Origin: Cervus elaphus
Lineage: Eukaryota; Chordata; Mammalia; Artiodactyla; Cervidae
DNA length: 64,000 bases
NCBI RefSeq assembly: GCF_910594005.1
Contig: NC_057818.1
Location: 55,130,001 to 55,194,000, forward strand
Reading direction: 5' to 3'
Shown: positions 41,658 to 56,600 of the stretch, in pieces
Layout of the letters: every line of letters begins with the position of its first letter
Position numbering within the stretch: the stretch's first letter is position 1
Made by a program: the position numbers and the translations under genes
Notes under the pieces: model-generated
Databases searched by the model: none
What the model was told of the DNA's origin: nothing
What the model saw: only the letters and a program-made list of their open reading frames with translations

Positions 41658-44600
41658 CTGACAAACATAAAATAGAGACTCAGATCAGATCTAGGGGTCG
41701 GTCTCAAGACTCCACTACATGTCTTCCTGAATCTGTTGCTTTTCTTTTTAAAAGTGTATTGCTATTAAGTAGTGCACAATACATTCACACACCTTTCATT
41801 TTATTTATTTTAAAAAATTATTTATCTATTTATTTATGGCTGCACTGGGTCACTGTTGCTGACACCGGCTTTCTCTAGTTGCGGCAGTTGGGAGCTCCTC
41901 TCCAGCCTTGCTCGGACTTCTCATGGCAGTGGCTTCTCTTGTGGAACAAGAGTTACAATGCATGGGCTTAGCTGTCCCAAGGCATGTGGGATTGTACCCA
42001 TGTCCGCTGCGCTAGAGGCTGATTCTTCACGCCTGGACCACCAAGGAAGCCCTGGATCTATTTCTTCTGTCTGCTTGACATGGAAATCAGAGCTAATAAA
42101 GCAGAATGACCAATGGTTTGTTGCTTTTTACTGCTTGGCAGTCATACCCATTTAGACTTCTGCCTGCTTGAAACAATTTCCCTTGTTCTCTTCTCTCCCA
42201 GTGTATAATCTGTCGGCAATAATGCAGCTCTATTTTCTGATAGAACCAGCATTTAGCCACTTTTCGCAACCTCTGCTTCTACCACCTATATCCAAATTAG
42301 CATCATTTCTCACCTGGATTATTGTATTAGAAATCTAACTGGTCTTTCTGGTTTTTAAAAAATTGTTTATTTTTATTTATTTATGTGGCTGTGCCATGTC
42401 TTAGCTGTGGCACTCGAGATCTTTGATCTTTGTTGTAGCATGTGGCATTTGACGTCTTAGTTGCAGCATGTGGGATCTAGCTGCCTGACCAGGGAAGGAG
42501 CCCCGACACCCTGCATTGGGAGACGGAGTATTGGCCACTGGACCACCAGGGACATCCATTTCATTTCTTCCTTGCATGAATCACATCCTCAATCTATTTG
42601 AACTATAGGATTCTGGGAAAATAGGCTCCTCCCCCTCTATGCTGTATATTCTGTTCATTCATCTTGAGTTCAAGGATATGGACATGATTAATTTCTCATC
42701 ACAGGGAGCTTTATAATGTCTGATAACAAGACAGGCTCTCAGCTAAGTGAAAAGTCTTTCCTCTTTCCTTTTTCCAATTGAGCTGTTCTTCATACATTTG
42801 TGTTGTTGTTGTTGAGGATATGTTCAATCACCAGGAGTAACACAAACATGAACTTTCCTAATCTTGTCCTAATTTTCTGGGTCAATCACAGCTAGCGAGT
42901 TAGCAAGAATAGTGAATTAACCTGGTTACTGTTTGCAGAAGAAATACCTTCCATGTTAAATTCTGAGAGAGAGAGTTTGAATGGCCTTGGATAAGACTGA
43001 TCACCATACTATACCTGAAAAACTTTCTCCAAGAGCCTGCAGCCCACCTCAGTACTATAAAAAGAGACACCCTGATAAGGGCTCACAAGAGACAATGTCA
43101 AGTGATGAGCAATTTACGTTGATAAATTCCAACAGTCCCTACTCCCAGTGGTTACTGCACTAACCAGTTATGGTTGTAAGCATAACTTCTACATTTTCTG
43201 ATCCATTTTGAAGGCAGCACGTTTTCTTTTACCTTTCCTCAAAAGATGTGCATTTTCCTCTAAATGCAAACCCTTCACAAGGGAATAATTGGACATATTG
43301 TTTTCTTTCATGGCCTGGAAAGAACTGTTTTTGAGGACTGAGTTCAGTTCTTCTGGTTCTAGTTCCTTGCCCAGGAATTGGCAGATCTTCTCCACAGTGC
43401 TCCTCGTGTCCTAGAAGAAGAGAAAATCTGAGAGATTATGTGAAAGAGCAAGAACGTAGAAAAGGAGATGAGGGGGAGGGGACAACAGAGAGAGGAGGAG
43501 GAGAGGGGAGAGGAAAAGAAAATAATGTAGAGACGTGAGTAGGGATAGAGTTGGAGGAGTCCAGAGTGGGTGAACTGGGAGATTGACATTGACACATAGC
43601 CACTGTCAATACTAAGTAAAGAATAGGCAACTAACGAGAACCTACTGTGTGGCACAGAGAACTCTAGTCAACGCTCTGTGTTGACCTGAATGGGAAGGAA
43701 ATCTAAAAAGGGGGATATATGTAAACACTTCGCTGATTCACTTTGCTGTACAGTGAACATTGTAAAGCAACTATGCCTGTGTGTGCTCAGGTGTGTCTGA
43801 CTCTCCGAGACCCCACGGACTATAGCCTGCCAGACTCCTCTGTCCACAGGATTTTCCAGGCAAGAGCCTTGGAGTGGGTTACCATTTCCTCCTCCAGGGC
43901 ATCTTCCCAACCCAGGGATCGAACTCGTGTCTCCTGGGGCTTCTGCATTGGCAGGCAAATTCTTTACCACTGAGCTAAAAATTTTAAGAAATAAAGTAAA
44001 CAAACAAACAAAAATGACTTAGAGAACAGTTGGAAAAAAAAGATGGAAGGACCATGATGGATTTCCCAGTATAGTTGAATTCAGGACACCTTAACACTAA
44101 AATACTGAGTTTTCCAAAGAGACTTTAGAAGGGATTCTAGACAATTATGAGCGGGATTAGGCAGGAGAGTTTCAGGGAGAATTTGACAAAAATTTAAGGA
44201 ATTGATTTCAAGCCTTGGCTATGTGCCCAAATAATGCTGTTTTTCACAACTAACATTTGAATAACACAATTTACCATGTCTTCTTATTTATTATCTCAAT
44301 AATTAGTTCTTGGCCCATGATCCTGGGAGATTATAAGAAAATGGGTTTTATAACCAGAAAGGCTTTGCTTTGAATCAGAGACTTTCCTCTTAGAGCTAAA
44401 ATGCTTTAATTTTTTTTCTTTATTCCATGAGCCTTCAGTATGGGCTAACAAGAAAACACACAGTGATAAAACATAAAACATCAAAAAAAGAAAAAAGAAG
44501 GAAAAAGGAAAAAAGCAACACCGAACAAACAAAAATCACCACCACCATCCCCCCAAGGGGGGGAAGAAAAGAGAGAGAGAGAGAGAAAACAAATAACTGG

Positions 44601-47600
44601 GGTAAATTGTTATTTACAAAAGACTCCTTGGTAAAAAGGAAATTCATGTGGACGCCATTGAGGATTGAATAGAAGTAGCTGGAAGAAGATGATGGAAAGT
44701 AATGTTTCTCGGATAGAAGCAAAAGCCAGTGTTTGTGTTATTTTCCTTTTCTCCAAGATACCATGAAAGGTTAAAGTTCTTCTCTCTATGGTTTCATCAG
44801 CTTTACTGGTTTTGAGTATCACCTGCCAGCTTTTCCTGCCAATTACTGCTCAGTTCAGTACTTGGCCTCAGAGTAATCATACTGATTGATTTTATGACTT
44901 AATTTTTCTCCCACCTGGGAGGTCAGGTGGGAGATCCCAGTCCATCTGGGATGTCAGACAGCTGAACACATCTCTGGAACCCAGCTTGCTTCTACCCATT
45001 CCCATCTTCTTTCTCAGACCCCTCTCACTACTAGGTTATCAGCAGCACCATAGGATATGCCTCTAGAAATTACAGAACCAGTGACCAGTGTGAGCACAAG
45101 CCATTGTACTCTGCCTCAGTGTATGGAAAAAGCCCTTTGGATGTTGTCCAGTTCAGTTCAGTTCAGTCGCTCCGTCAAGTCTGACTCTTTTCGACCCCAT
45201 GGACAGCAGCACGCCAGGCTTCCCTGTCCATCACCAACTCCTGGAGTTTATTCAAACTCAAAGCCATCAAGTCAGTGATGCCATGCAACCATCTCATCCT
45301 CTCTCGTCCCCTTTTCCTCATGCCCTCAATCTGTCCCAGCATCAGGGTCGTTTCCAATGAGTCAGTTCTTGGATGTTGTAAAATGAGATAAAGAACACAT
45401 GACGAAAGAGAGCATGGCGTTTGACCATAAAAAGGGCAGTGAAGACCTGGTGGCTAAGTTCTCACTTCTCTTGACCATGCACAGGCTAAACTTCGAGAAG
45501 GTGGAAGGGAGACACAGGGGGAAGGGAGGGAAGTTAGAGGGAGTGAAGATGAGAAAGAGTTTGCTGATTATAAGAACAATAGTTACCCATTTCATCTCTT
45601 CATAACTCAGTATCAGGAAGTTCTCTTTGTCTCTCATGGACATCCAGCCCCGAGTGTGGTCGAACCATGATCCAAATGGCACTGCATACAGAGAAGGTAG
45701 AAAGGGTGAGTAGATGACACACAGAATAAAAACAGGGATCCATATATATGTTCACTGTGTGGACATAAATGCTAGCACAACTCAGGGCACTTTTATGCTT
45801 GCTGTAACTAGTATCCAGCATCACGCATTAGCCCTTTAAAAAGCCTAGGACTTCCCTGATGGCGCAGCGGATTAGAATCTGCCTGCCAGTGCAGGGGACG
45901 AGGGTTTGATCCCTGGACCAGGAAGAGTCCACATGACCTGGAGCAACTGAGGCTGTGGGCCACGACCACCAAAGCCCACACGCCTAGAGCCCGTGCTCCA
46001 CAGCAAAGAGAAGCCACTGCAGTGAGAAGTCTCACACTGCAACTAGAGAGCAGTCCCTCTCACCACCACTGAAGCCCAAGCAAAGCAGTGAAGGCCCAGC
46101 TTAGCCAAAAATAAAAAATTTAGAAACCCAATAAAATAAAACAAGGCTAGTTCACTTGGAGCAGGTTTTGTATACAGCTTTATATGCTGTAAGGAGATCT
46201 TGTCCAGAGAGCCATGTGACCTGAGAAGTAGTGTTCTGGTTGCCCCTAATATGTTCTGCCTTTCGAATGTTTAGTTGTTGGCTGTATTCTCACTGTTTCC
46301 ACACCTCTTGCTTCCTCCCTGCCCTCCACCCCTCCCTCCCCACCATCTTGCCTTCAATGTTGCTGTTGGAATCATTATTCTTTGGGAAACTGTCTTTCCT
46401 CTGGTTTAAGGTTTTCTTTTCTTTTTCCTACTACAGCTTTCTTAGAGGCTAGGTGATTTATTTGTAATAATTCTTTGCAAGGCTTTGTGGTTCTTCAAAC
46501 AGATTTCATCAATGAGGAAATTCTCAGGCATGTCTTCTTGAAGATTTCCTTTCTCTGTATTTTTTCTTTCTTAGTATATGTATATATATATTTTATTGAA
46601 GTTTAGTTGACTTACAATGTTTCAGGTGAACAACAAGATGATTCAGTTATACATATTGGACAGCAAGGAGATCAAACCAGTCAATATTAAGGAAATCAAC
46701 CCTGAATATTCATTGAAAGGACCGATGCTAAAGCTGAAGCTCCAATACTTTGGCCACTTGATGCAAAGAGCTGACTCACTGGAAAAGACCCTGATGCTGG
46801 GAAAGATTGAAGGCAAAAGGAGAAGGGGACAGCAGAGGGTGAGATAGTCAGATAGCGTCATCGACTCAATGGACATGAATCTGAGCAAACTCTGTGAGAT
46901 AGTGGAGGGCAGAAGAGCCTGGCATGCTGCAGTCCATGGGATCGAAAAGAATCAGAGACGACTTAGTGACTGAACAACAACAATATGCATATATTATTTA
47001 TTATTTTTCAGATTATTTTCCATTATAGGTTGTTACAAGATATTGACTACAGTTCCCTGTGTTATACGGTAAAGCTTTGTTGCTTTTTGCATGTCTAGTC
47101 TTTTGTTAATTAGAAATCTAGCATTCTATTCATACTAAGTCAAACAAGTGGGATCAAAATGTTATAAGCTTTATAGGTAGGCAAAAAATCATAAGTTTCT
47201 AAAACATATATTATACATATTTTATACACACATATATGTATATGAAAGCTTTTCTATTATGCTTGATAAAGGCTTGAGAAAGAACATCAAAAAAGAGGGG
47301 GAGATGGAGAAATTGGAAAACATAAACTAAATGAAATGGGATCACCAAATATGAAATAGAAAAAGTGAAACAAGCTAGATAAAAGATCAGCATATAGTCC
47401 AGTTGTTTTTAAACATGGTTGCTCATTAGAAACACATCTGGAGCTTTGGGAAAAAAAGGCAAAACTTGGGCATTTGTATTTTTCAAAAAATTTCAAGATA
47501 ATTCTAACATGAATCTGGATTTTAAAAAGTGATGACATGTTTATAATAGCCAGGACATGGAAGCAACCTAGATGCCCATCAGCAGACGAATGGATAAGGA

Positions 47601-50600
47601 AGCTGTGGTACATATACACCATGGAATATTACTCAGCCATTAAAAAGAATTCATTTGAATCAGTTCTAATGAGATGGATGAAACTGGAGCCCATTATACA
47701 GAGTGAAGTAAGCCAGAAAGATAAAGAATATTACAGCATACTGACACATATATATGGAATTTAGAGAGATTGTAATGATAACCCTATATGCAACACAGAA
47801 AAAGAGACACAGGTGTACAGAACAGAGTTTTGGACCCTGTGGGAGAAGGTGAGCGTGGGATGTTTCGAGAGAACAGCATGTATATTATCTATAGTGAAAC
47901 AGATCACCAGCCCAGGTGGGATGCATGAGACAAGTGCTCAGGCCTGGTGCACTGGGAAGACCCAGAGGAATCGCGTGGAGAGGGAGGTGGGAGGGGGGAT
48001 CAGGATGGGGAACACATGTAACTCCATGGCTGATTCATGTCAATGTATGACAAAACCCACTACAATATTGTAAAGTAATTAGCCTCCAACTAATAAAAAA
48101 AAAGTGATGACAGGTTTTTCTATTAAATGGTAGTTTTGATGATATAGAATTCTATTATTTCCTGCTAATCAATCATGATGCAATGGTGTTAAGTGAGTGA
48201 TAGTTACATAATCACAATAGTAAAAGATATTTATTAGTTTTTCACAATCAATAGCCAGACAAAGAGTAAAAGACAATTAAAATTGCAATCCATAATGGAA
48301 ATGTGATTAACTCAACAATATAAAATAATTATGTACAAGTTGGGTGGTTAAGTAGAGTCATGTGGTAAGTGGAAGTGTATGTGTGCATGTTTTCATCTGA
48401 TCAGACAGTCTATGTCTTTTGGTTGGTGGATTTAATCCATTTACATGTAAGTTAATTATTGATATGTATGATCCTATTACCATTTTCTTGATTGTTTTGG
48501 GTGTATTTTGTTTAGGTCATTCCCTACTCTTGTGTTTCCTGCCTAGAAAAATTCCTTCAGCATTTGTGGTAAAGTTGGTTTGGTGGTGCTGAATTCTCTT
48601 AACTTTTGCTTGTCTGAAAAGCTTTTGATTTCTCCATCAAATCTGAATGAGAGTCTTGGGTAGAGTGATCTTGGTGGTCAGTTCTTCCCTTTCATCACTG
48701 TATGTTTTCTCTTTTTTTATTGTTGTTGCTTTTTTTTTTTTCTTTTTATTTTTTTCTTTTCATCACTAAAAATATTGTGTCATTCCCTTCTGGCTTGTAG
48801 AGTTTCTGTTGAGAGATCAGCTGATAAACCATATGAGTTCCCTTGTATGTCATTTGTCATTTTCCCTTGTTGCTTTTAATATTTGATCCTTGTCCTTAAT
48901 TTTTGTCAGTTTGATTACTATGTGTCTCGGTGAGTTCCTCTTTGGGTTTATCCTGCTGGAATTCTGTGAGCTTCCTGGACTTGGTTGACTATTTATGAAG
49001 TTTTCAGTTACTATCTCTTCAAATATTTTCTTGGGTCCTTTATCTCTCTCTTTTTCTTCTGGGACCCCTATAATGCAAATGTTGGTGCATTTAACATTGT
49101 CCCAGAGGCTTCCTAGGCTGTCTTCATTTTCTTTTTTTATTCTTTTTCTATATTCTGTTCTGTGGCAGTGATTTCCACCGTTCTGTCCTCCAGGTCACTT
49201 ATTCATTCTTCTGCCTCAGTTATTCTGCTACTGATTCCTTCCAGAGTATTGTTCATCTCTGTTTGTGTCTTTCTCTGGTGGACAGAGCCTCTCTCAGTAA
49301 AGCTTTAATCCAGTCATCAGCTAATGGGTGGAGTTGTGCTCCTGTTAGTCCTGTTAGTTTGGCAACCCACTCCAGTTTTCTTGCCTGGAGAATTCTATGG
49401 CCAGAGGAGCCTGGCAGGCTACAGTCCATGGGGTTGCAGAGTTGGACACTACTGAGCAACTAACACTACCATGTCTGAGCCTTTCTTTTTTTAAAAAAAA
49501 TATTTATTTATTTGTCTGGGCTGGGTCTGAGATCTTTGATCTTCATCCCAGGAGTTGCAATTACTCAACCCACGTGCCACAACTACTGAAGTTCAAGCAG
49601 CCTAGAGCCCCAGCTCCACAACAAGAGAAGCCACTGCAATGAGAAGCCTGTGCACTGCAATGAAGAGTAGCCCTTAACTCTCAGCAACTAGAGAAAAGCC
49701 CGTGCAGCAGTGAAGACCCAATGTGGCTAAAAATAAATAAATAAAGGAATAAGGAAGATGCATCTGAAAAATGATGAAAAGTCAGGATTGTATTGTCCAG
49801 AAAGCCAATGAAAGCTGAATTTCAGAAAGTCATAGATTAGGAGAGTAGAGGAAAGAATATGAGTGCTTGGTGCTAGTATTAGACAGATCCTGGAGACTCA
49901 GAAAATAGCTAGAATAGTTTCTGATGGGGCAAACAAAGAGGCTGGTTGAGGTTCTGCTGCTCTATAAGACAGTATGTGGATTTAGAAAATCTGGGTTCCA
50001 GTGGTGATGGTGATACTCATGGGTTGGTAAGATGTAGAGACATCAGGTTGGGTTTAAAAGTGAAAAAAAGAAGTCTGATGAAGGACCCTAGCTTTCATAT
50101 TTTACATTCACTCACTATTTCCTTGGATGAACCATTCAAAATATTCTTCCAGTGATTCTGGTTTCTCAACAAATTTTGCACTCCTCCAGAAAAAATAACC
50201 AGACACAAAAACATCTCTCGGATTTCTGATGAGGTAGATCATCTTAAAGAGAAAAATAGGATGATGAAAAATCAAGTCATTTTCTAACCTTACTTTTTTT
50301 CCCCCAACCTTTATGACTTTCATAAAAATGGAGAAAAAGCTAAAGACTTCCCTGGTGGTTCAGTGGTTAAGAGTCTGTGCTTACACTGCAGGGGGTGTGG
50401 GTTTGATCCCTGGTCAGGAAATAGGATCCCACCTGGTGTGTGGTACAGCCACACAAACAAACCACCCAAGCTATCAGCTGGATGTAGAAACACATAGTGG
50501 TTAGAAAAACCAGTCACGAAGGCTGAGTAATCACCCCGAATTTAGGCATTGATTTAAGTGTGCCGCTTCTCATATGAGCAACTCTCTGGTGCGTCTACAT

Positions 50601-53600
50601 AAGTGGCAGGAAGTATTTATTTAATTAAGACTGGCTAATTATTATTATTATTTTTTATAGCAACAAAGGAGGATTATTCAGGGTATAATACAGTTATAAA
50701 TTCTAGTTTGGATTTAAATGTGGTTTTCTAAGATTTTGGCATGATCGTTTCCCTTGGTCTCTGGCTTACACCTGGCTAGAATAACCTGCAGAATGGTCTA
50801 CATATTTGTATTCCAGTATAGCTGTGTCACCATCAAATAAAGACTCCCAGGTCCCACCCCATATCTACTGAATACAATTGCATTTCAATCAGATTTCCAA
50901 GTGATTCCTAGGCAAATTAAAGTTTAACAAGCGTTGCTCAAGTCTATCTTTATTTTATATTTTTGTTTTTTGGCTGCATCCCATGGCATGCAAAACTTCC
51001 CCGACCAGGAATTGAACTTGTGTCCCCTGCATTGGGGCTTCCCTGGTGTCTCATTGTTAATAATCCATCTGCAATGCAGGAGACACAAGAGATGCAGCTT
51101 CAATCCCTGGGTTGGGAAGATGCCTTATAGGGCATGGCCACCCACTCCAGTATTCTTGCCTGGAAAATCTCAGAAACAGAGGACCCTGGTGGGCTACAGT
51201 CCATCGGGCTGCAAAGAGTTGGACACGACTTAAATGACAGAGCACCACCACTGGGCCACCAGAGAAGTCCTGATGAAGACTGTCTTCACTACGGTACACT
51301 GACCTTGGCCTTGGATTTGAAGAAAGACTTGGGGAAGAGTTGGATGGGGAGGTGAGAACTGATGAGACGTGGGCCTTCCTTCTCCTTTAGTAATTCATAC
51401 CCATACTTATTCTCTACCCAGGGGGAGCGGTCCCAAATGGGCTCAGATTGGATCCACTTGGGATCCCCCTTGGAGTAAATCAGGCAGACAGTTTCAATCA
51501 ACCAGTTTGTTCCTAGATAAAGAAAGGAAAAATATGATCAATCATTTTAATCTGACTTTAAAAAATCCTTATAATGTATACAGGTCATAAAGGTACCATC
51601 TTAACCCTCTTTAAATGTACGGTTCAATTGTTGTTTAGTTGCTCAGTCCTGTCCAACTCTTTTTGCAACCCTATGGAATGTAGTCCTCCAGGCTCCTCTG
51701 TCCATGGGATTTCCCAAGTAAGAATACCAGAGTGGCAGCTATTAAAATGAATGCATTTCCTCCAGGAGTTTTATAGTTTCTGGTCTTACATTTAGATCTT
51801 TAATCCATTTTGAGTTTATTTTTGTGTATGGTGTTAGAAAGTGTTCTAGTTTCATTCTTTTACAAAACTCTTAGAGGAGAACATAGGCAAAACACTCTCC
51901 GGCATAAATCACAGCAGGATCCTCTATGACCCACCTCCAAGAATATTGGAAATAAAAGCAAAAATAAACAAATGGGACCTAATTAAACTTAAAATCTTTT
52001 GCACAACAAAGGAAACTATAAGCAAGGTGAAAAGACAGCCCTCAGATTGGGAGAAAATAATAGCAAACGAAGCAACAGACAAAGGATTAATCTCAAAAAT
52101 ATACAAGCAACTCCTGCAGCTCAATTCCAGAAAAATAAATGACCCAATCAAAAAATGGGCCAAAGAACTAAACAGACATTTCTCCAAAGAAGGCATACAG
52201 ATGGCTAACAAACACATGAAAAGATGCTCAACATCACTCATTATCAGAGAAATGCAAATCAAAACCACAATGAGGTACCATTACACACCAGTCAGGATGG
52301 CTGCTATCCAAAAGTCTACAAGCAATAAACGCTGGAGAGGGTATGGAGAAAAGGGAACCCTCTTACACTGCTGGCGGGAATGCAAACTAGTACAGCCACT
52401 ATGGAGAACATTGTGGAGATTCCTTAAAAAACTGGAAATAGAACTGCCATATGACCCAGCAATCCCACTTCTGGGCATACACACTGAGGAAACCAGATCT
52501 GAAAGAAACACGTGCACCCCAATGTTCATTGCAGCACTGTTTATAATAGCCAGGACATGGAAGCAACCTAGATGCCCATCAGCAGACGAATGGATAAGGA
52601 AGCTGTGGTACATATACACCATGGAATATTACTCAGCCATTAAAAAGAATTCATTTGAATCAGTTCTAATGAGATGGATGAAACTGGAGCCCATTATACA
52701 GAGTGAAGTAAGCCAGAAAGATAAAGACCAATACAGTATACTAACACATATATATGGAATTTAGAAAGATGGTAACCATAACCCTATATGCAAAACAGAG
52801 AAAGAGACACAGAGGTACAGAACAGACTTTTGGACTCTGTGGGAGAAGGCAAGGGTGGGATGTTTCAAGAGAACAGCATCGAAACATGTATATTATCTAG
52901 GGTGAAACAGATCACCAGCCTAGGTTGGATGCATGAGACAAGTGCTCAGGCCTGGTGCACTGGGAAGACCCAGAGGAATCGGGTGGAGAGGGAGGTGGGA
53001 GGGGGATCAGGCTGGGGAATACATGTAAATCCATGGCTGATTCATGGCAGTGTATGACAAAAACCACTACAATATTGTAAAGTAATTAGCCTCCAACTAA
53101 TAAAAATAAATTGAAAAAAATACTGTAAAGCAATTATCCTTCAATTAAAAATAAATACATTTTAATAATAAAAAAATAAAATGAATGCATTTGAATCAGT
53201 TCTAATGAGGTGGATGAAGCTGGAGCCTATTATACAGAGTAAAATAAGTCGGAAAGAAAAAAACCAATACAGTATACTAACGCATATATGTAGAATTTAG
53301 AAAAATGGTAACGATGACCCTATATAACCAGACAGCAAAAGAGACACAGATGTAAAGAACAGACTTTTGGACTCTGTGGGAGAAGTCGAGGGTGGGATGA
53401 TTTGAGAGAATACCACTGAAACATGTATATTATCATATGTGAAATAGATTGCCAGTCCAGGTTCAATACCTGAGACAGGGTGCTCAGGGCTGGTGCACTG
53501 GGATGACCCTGAGGGATGGGATGGGGAGGGAGGTGAGAGGGGGAATCAGGATGGGGAACACATGTACACCCATGGCTGATTCATGTCAATGTATGGCAAA

Positions 53601-56600
53601 AACCACTACAATATTGTAAGATAATTAGCTCCCAATTAAAATAAATAAATTAATTTTTAAAAAAAGAAGAAGAAAAAAAGAATATCAGAATGGGTTGCCA
53701 TTTCCTTCTCTAGGGGACCTTATCGACCCAGGAATTGTACCCACATCTCCTGCACTGGCAGGCGGACTCTTTCTCACCGAGCCACCAGGCAGCCCTGTAT
53801 AGCTCTGTAGGGTTAAGAATATTCTCATGGTTGTGCAAATGATCTCCAGAACTTTTCCATCTTGCACAGCTGAATCTCATGCCCATTAAGTAACAACTTC
53901 TCATTTTCTTCTCCTTCCAGTCCCTGGCAACCATTCTACTTTCTCTTTCTGATACTTCATACCATGCAGAGCTTGGTGACTCAGATGATAAAAGAATCTG
54001 CTTGCAATGCAGGAGACCCGGATTCGATCCCTGAGTCAGGAAGATCCCCTGGAGACGGGGATGGCTACACACTACAGTATCCTTGCCTGGAGAATCCCAT
54101 GGACAGAGGAGCCTGAAGGGCTAGGGTCTACTGGATCACGAGTGTCAGCCTCAACTGAATGACCAACACTTTCACTTCACTCCATACATACTATGTCTTC
54201 GTAGTTTATCCGTGTTGTCGCAAGTGTCAGAACTCCAATCCTTTTCAAGGCTGAATAGTATTCTAAATATGTGGATAGTAAATTTTGTTTATCCATTCAT
54301 CTGTCAATGGACCTTTGGGTTGCTTCTATGCTTCAGCTACTTGCTTAAATCCTTTGAACATGTTCCCATTGCTCTTGGCCTTTGAACAAATTCCCATTGC
54401 CCTTGGCTTACCATTACCACAGCACTTCTGATGACTTCAGCCTTGCTTCTTGCCCAATCATAGTCCCTCTATGACTCCACCCCTCATAGATATATGATCC
54501 ACATCTTTTTAGTTCAGTGGATTTATCAAGTTCTTTTCTAATTCCTGACCACTATCTATGCTGATACCTTTACTGGAAAATCCCTCCTTTTAAAAAATTT
54601 ATAGTTATTTATGCATTTGTTTTTGGCTGTCTTGCTGCACTTGGGCTTTCTCTAGTTGTGGTGAGTGGGGGGCTACTCGCTAGTTGTGATGCTCGGGCTT
54701 CTCATTGCAGTGACTTCTCTTGTTGCAGAGCACGGGCTCTAGAGCCTGCAGGCTACAGTAGTTGTGGCACACGGGCATATTTGCTCCAGAGGATGGAGGA
54801 TCTTCCTGGACCAGGGATTGAACCCATGTCCCCTGCATTGGCAGGCAAATTGTTAACCACTGGACCATCAGGGAAGTCCTGAAAAATATCTCTTTTCACA
54901 AAATAATTTCACATTCACTCTTTTTTTAGAAAAAGAAAAATATTTTCTGCCGCTAATTTTTTCCTTTTTCTAAAATAAAAGATTTGTTTATTTTATTATT
55001 TACGGCTGTGCTTGTGTCTTCACTGTTGCACTGGGGATTTCTCTAGTTGCAGTGAGCAGGGGCTGCTGAGAAGCCGTCTAATTGTGGTGGCTTCATTTGT
55101 TGCAGAGCACAGGCTCTAGGCACACGGGCTTCAGCAGTTGCGGCTTGTGGGTGCTAGAGCACCGGCTCAATGATTGCGGTGTACAGGCTTAGTTGCTCCA
55201 CAGGATGTGGAATCTTCACTGACTAGGGATCAAACCAGTGTCCCTTCCATTGGCAGGAGGATTCATAACCTCTAGACCACCAGGGAAGCCCCACGTTCAC
55301 TCTTTTCGATCTCAATTTAGATGTCATTTCTTCTACCTTGCTTTTTGGCTGCGGTAGTTATGTTTTATTCCCCACCCCAGCCCTCCCACCTCGTTTTATT
55401 GGCTTATTACTGTCAAATTAAGGACCTATATATTTAACACCCTCAGTTCAAAAACAGTAGGGGCAACATGGCAAGACTAAACTCTTCCTTGCTCCATTAT
55501 TTTATACAAGTAACTGGATAAGACTTGTTTCTGATAGCGGGGAGCTTATTGTCTCTTTCATACAAAGCAGATACCCCAAGGGCATCCCCTGGGGCTCAGT
55601 GGTAAAGAATCCGCCTGCCAGTGCAGGAGACATGGGTTTGATCCCTGACCCGGGAAGATCCCACAGGCAGTGGGGCAACTAAGGCCGTGTGCAGCAACTA
55701 CTGCGCCATGAGGCGCAACTACTGAAGCCCTGACCCCGGCTCCACAACAAGAGAAGCTACCTCTAGAAAAGCTCTCCCACTGCAACTAGAGAAAGCAATG
55801 AAGCAATGAAGACGTAAGAGCAGCAATGAAGATCTAGCATAGTCCAAAATAAATCAAGAATAACAATAAAAGCAAGAGGCAAAATTCTACTTAAAAAGAC
55901 GAATGTGTATATTTAAGGTGCACATGTTCATTTGTTACATGTCACATGGTGAAGACTACCACTGTCAAGCTAATTAAAATATACATCATCTCACAGAATT
56001 ATGTGCCCCCCCCCCACTTCTTCTAGGGCTTCCCTGGTGGCTCAGTGGTAAAGAATCCACCTGCCAATGCAGGAGAAAGAAGAGATTAGGATTCAATCCC
56101 TGGGTCAGGAAGATCCCCTGGAGAAGGGGATGGCAACCCTCTCCAGTATTCTTACCTGGAGAACCCCACGGACAGAGGAGCCTGGTGGGCTACAGTTCAG
56201 GGGTTTCACAAGGAGTTGGACAGGACTGATTGACTAAATAATAGCAGCCCATTTCTGCAGTGGTTTCTGCAGAAATAACTCTCCATCTTCTTTCACTCCT
56301 CTCTACAAACAGCTGAATCTGCCTTATGCTTCACTCCCATGGTTTCCTCTGATGCCTTTGATTACCCCCTCTGAGCACTCAGCTGACTGTGTAACTGCCT
56401 GGCTCGATCCTTTTCTCTGAACATCAGTGGGATCAGTGCACATTTCTATTCCCCTAATGCATTGTCAGCATACAGAAAGCATTCCATCTGTCTACTGAAT
56501 GAATGAGGGCCACAGCCACAGTCTGTCAGTACCTGATCCTGCTTCCTTACCTGATTTGGGGAAAGTCAGCAGTAAGACATCTTCATCTTTAATAATAAAT

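Noticed and set aside
51946..52764. 272-codon open frame, the longest outside known exons
   Set aside because: It is the ORF2 C-terminus of a 5'-truncated L1_BT insertion (shared with 47537-47764); no complete or active element is present.
54658..54882. Open frame starting MVSGGLLASCDARASHC, present twice (54658 and 58471), looking like a conserved duplicated small gene
   Set aside because: It is CHR-2 SINE sequence. The second copy is identical because it lies in the 3.5-kb tandem duplication.
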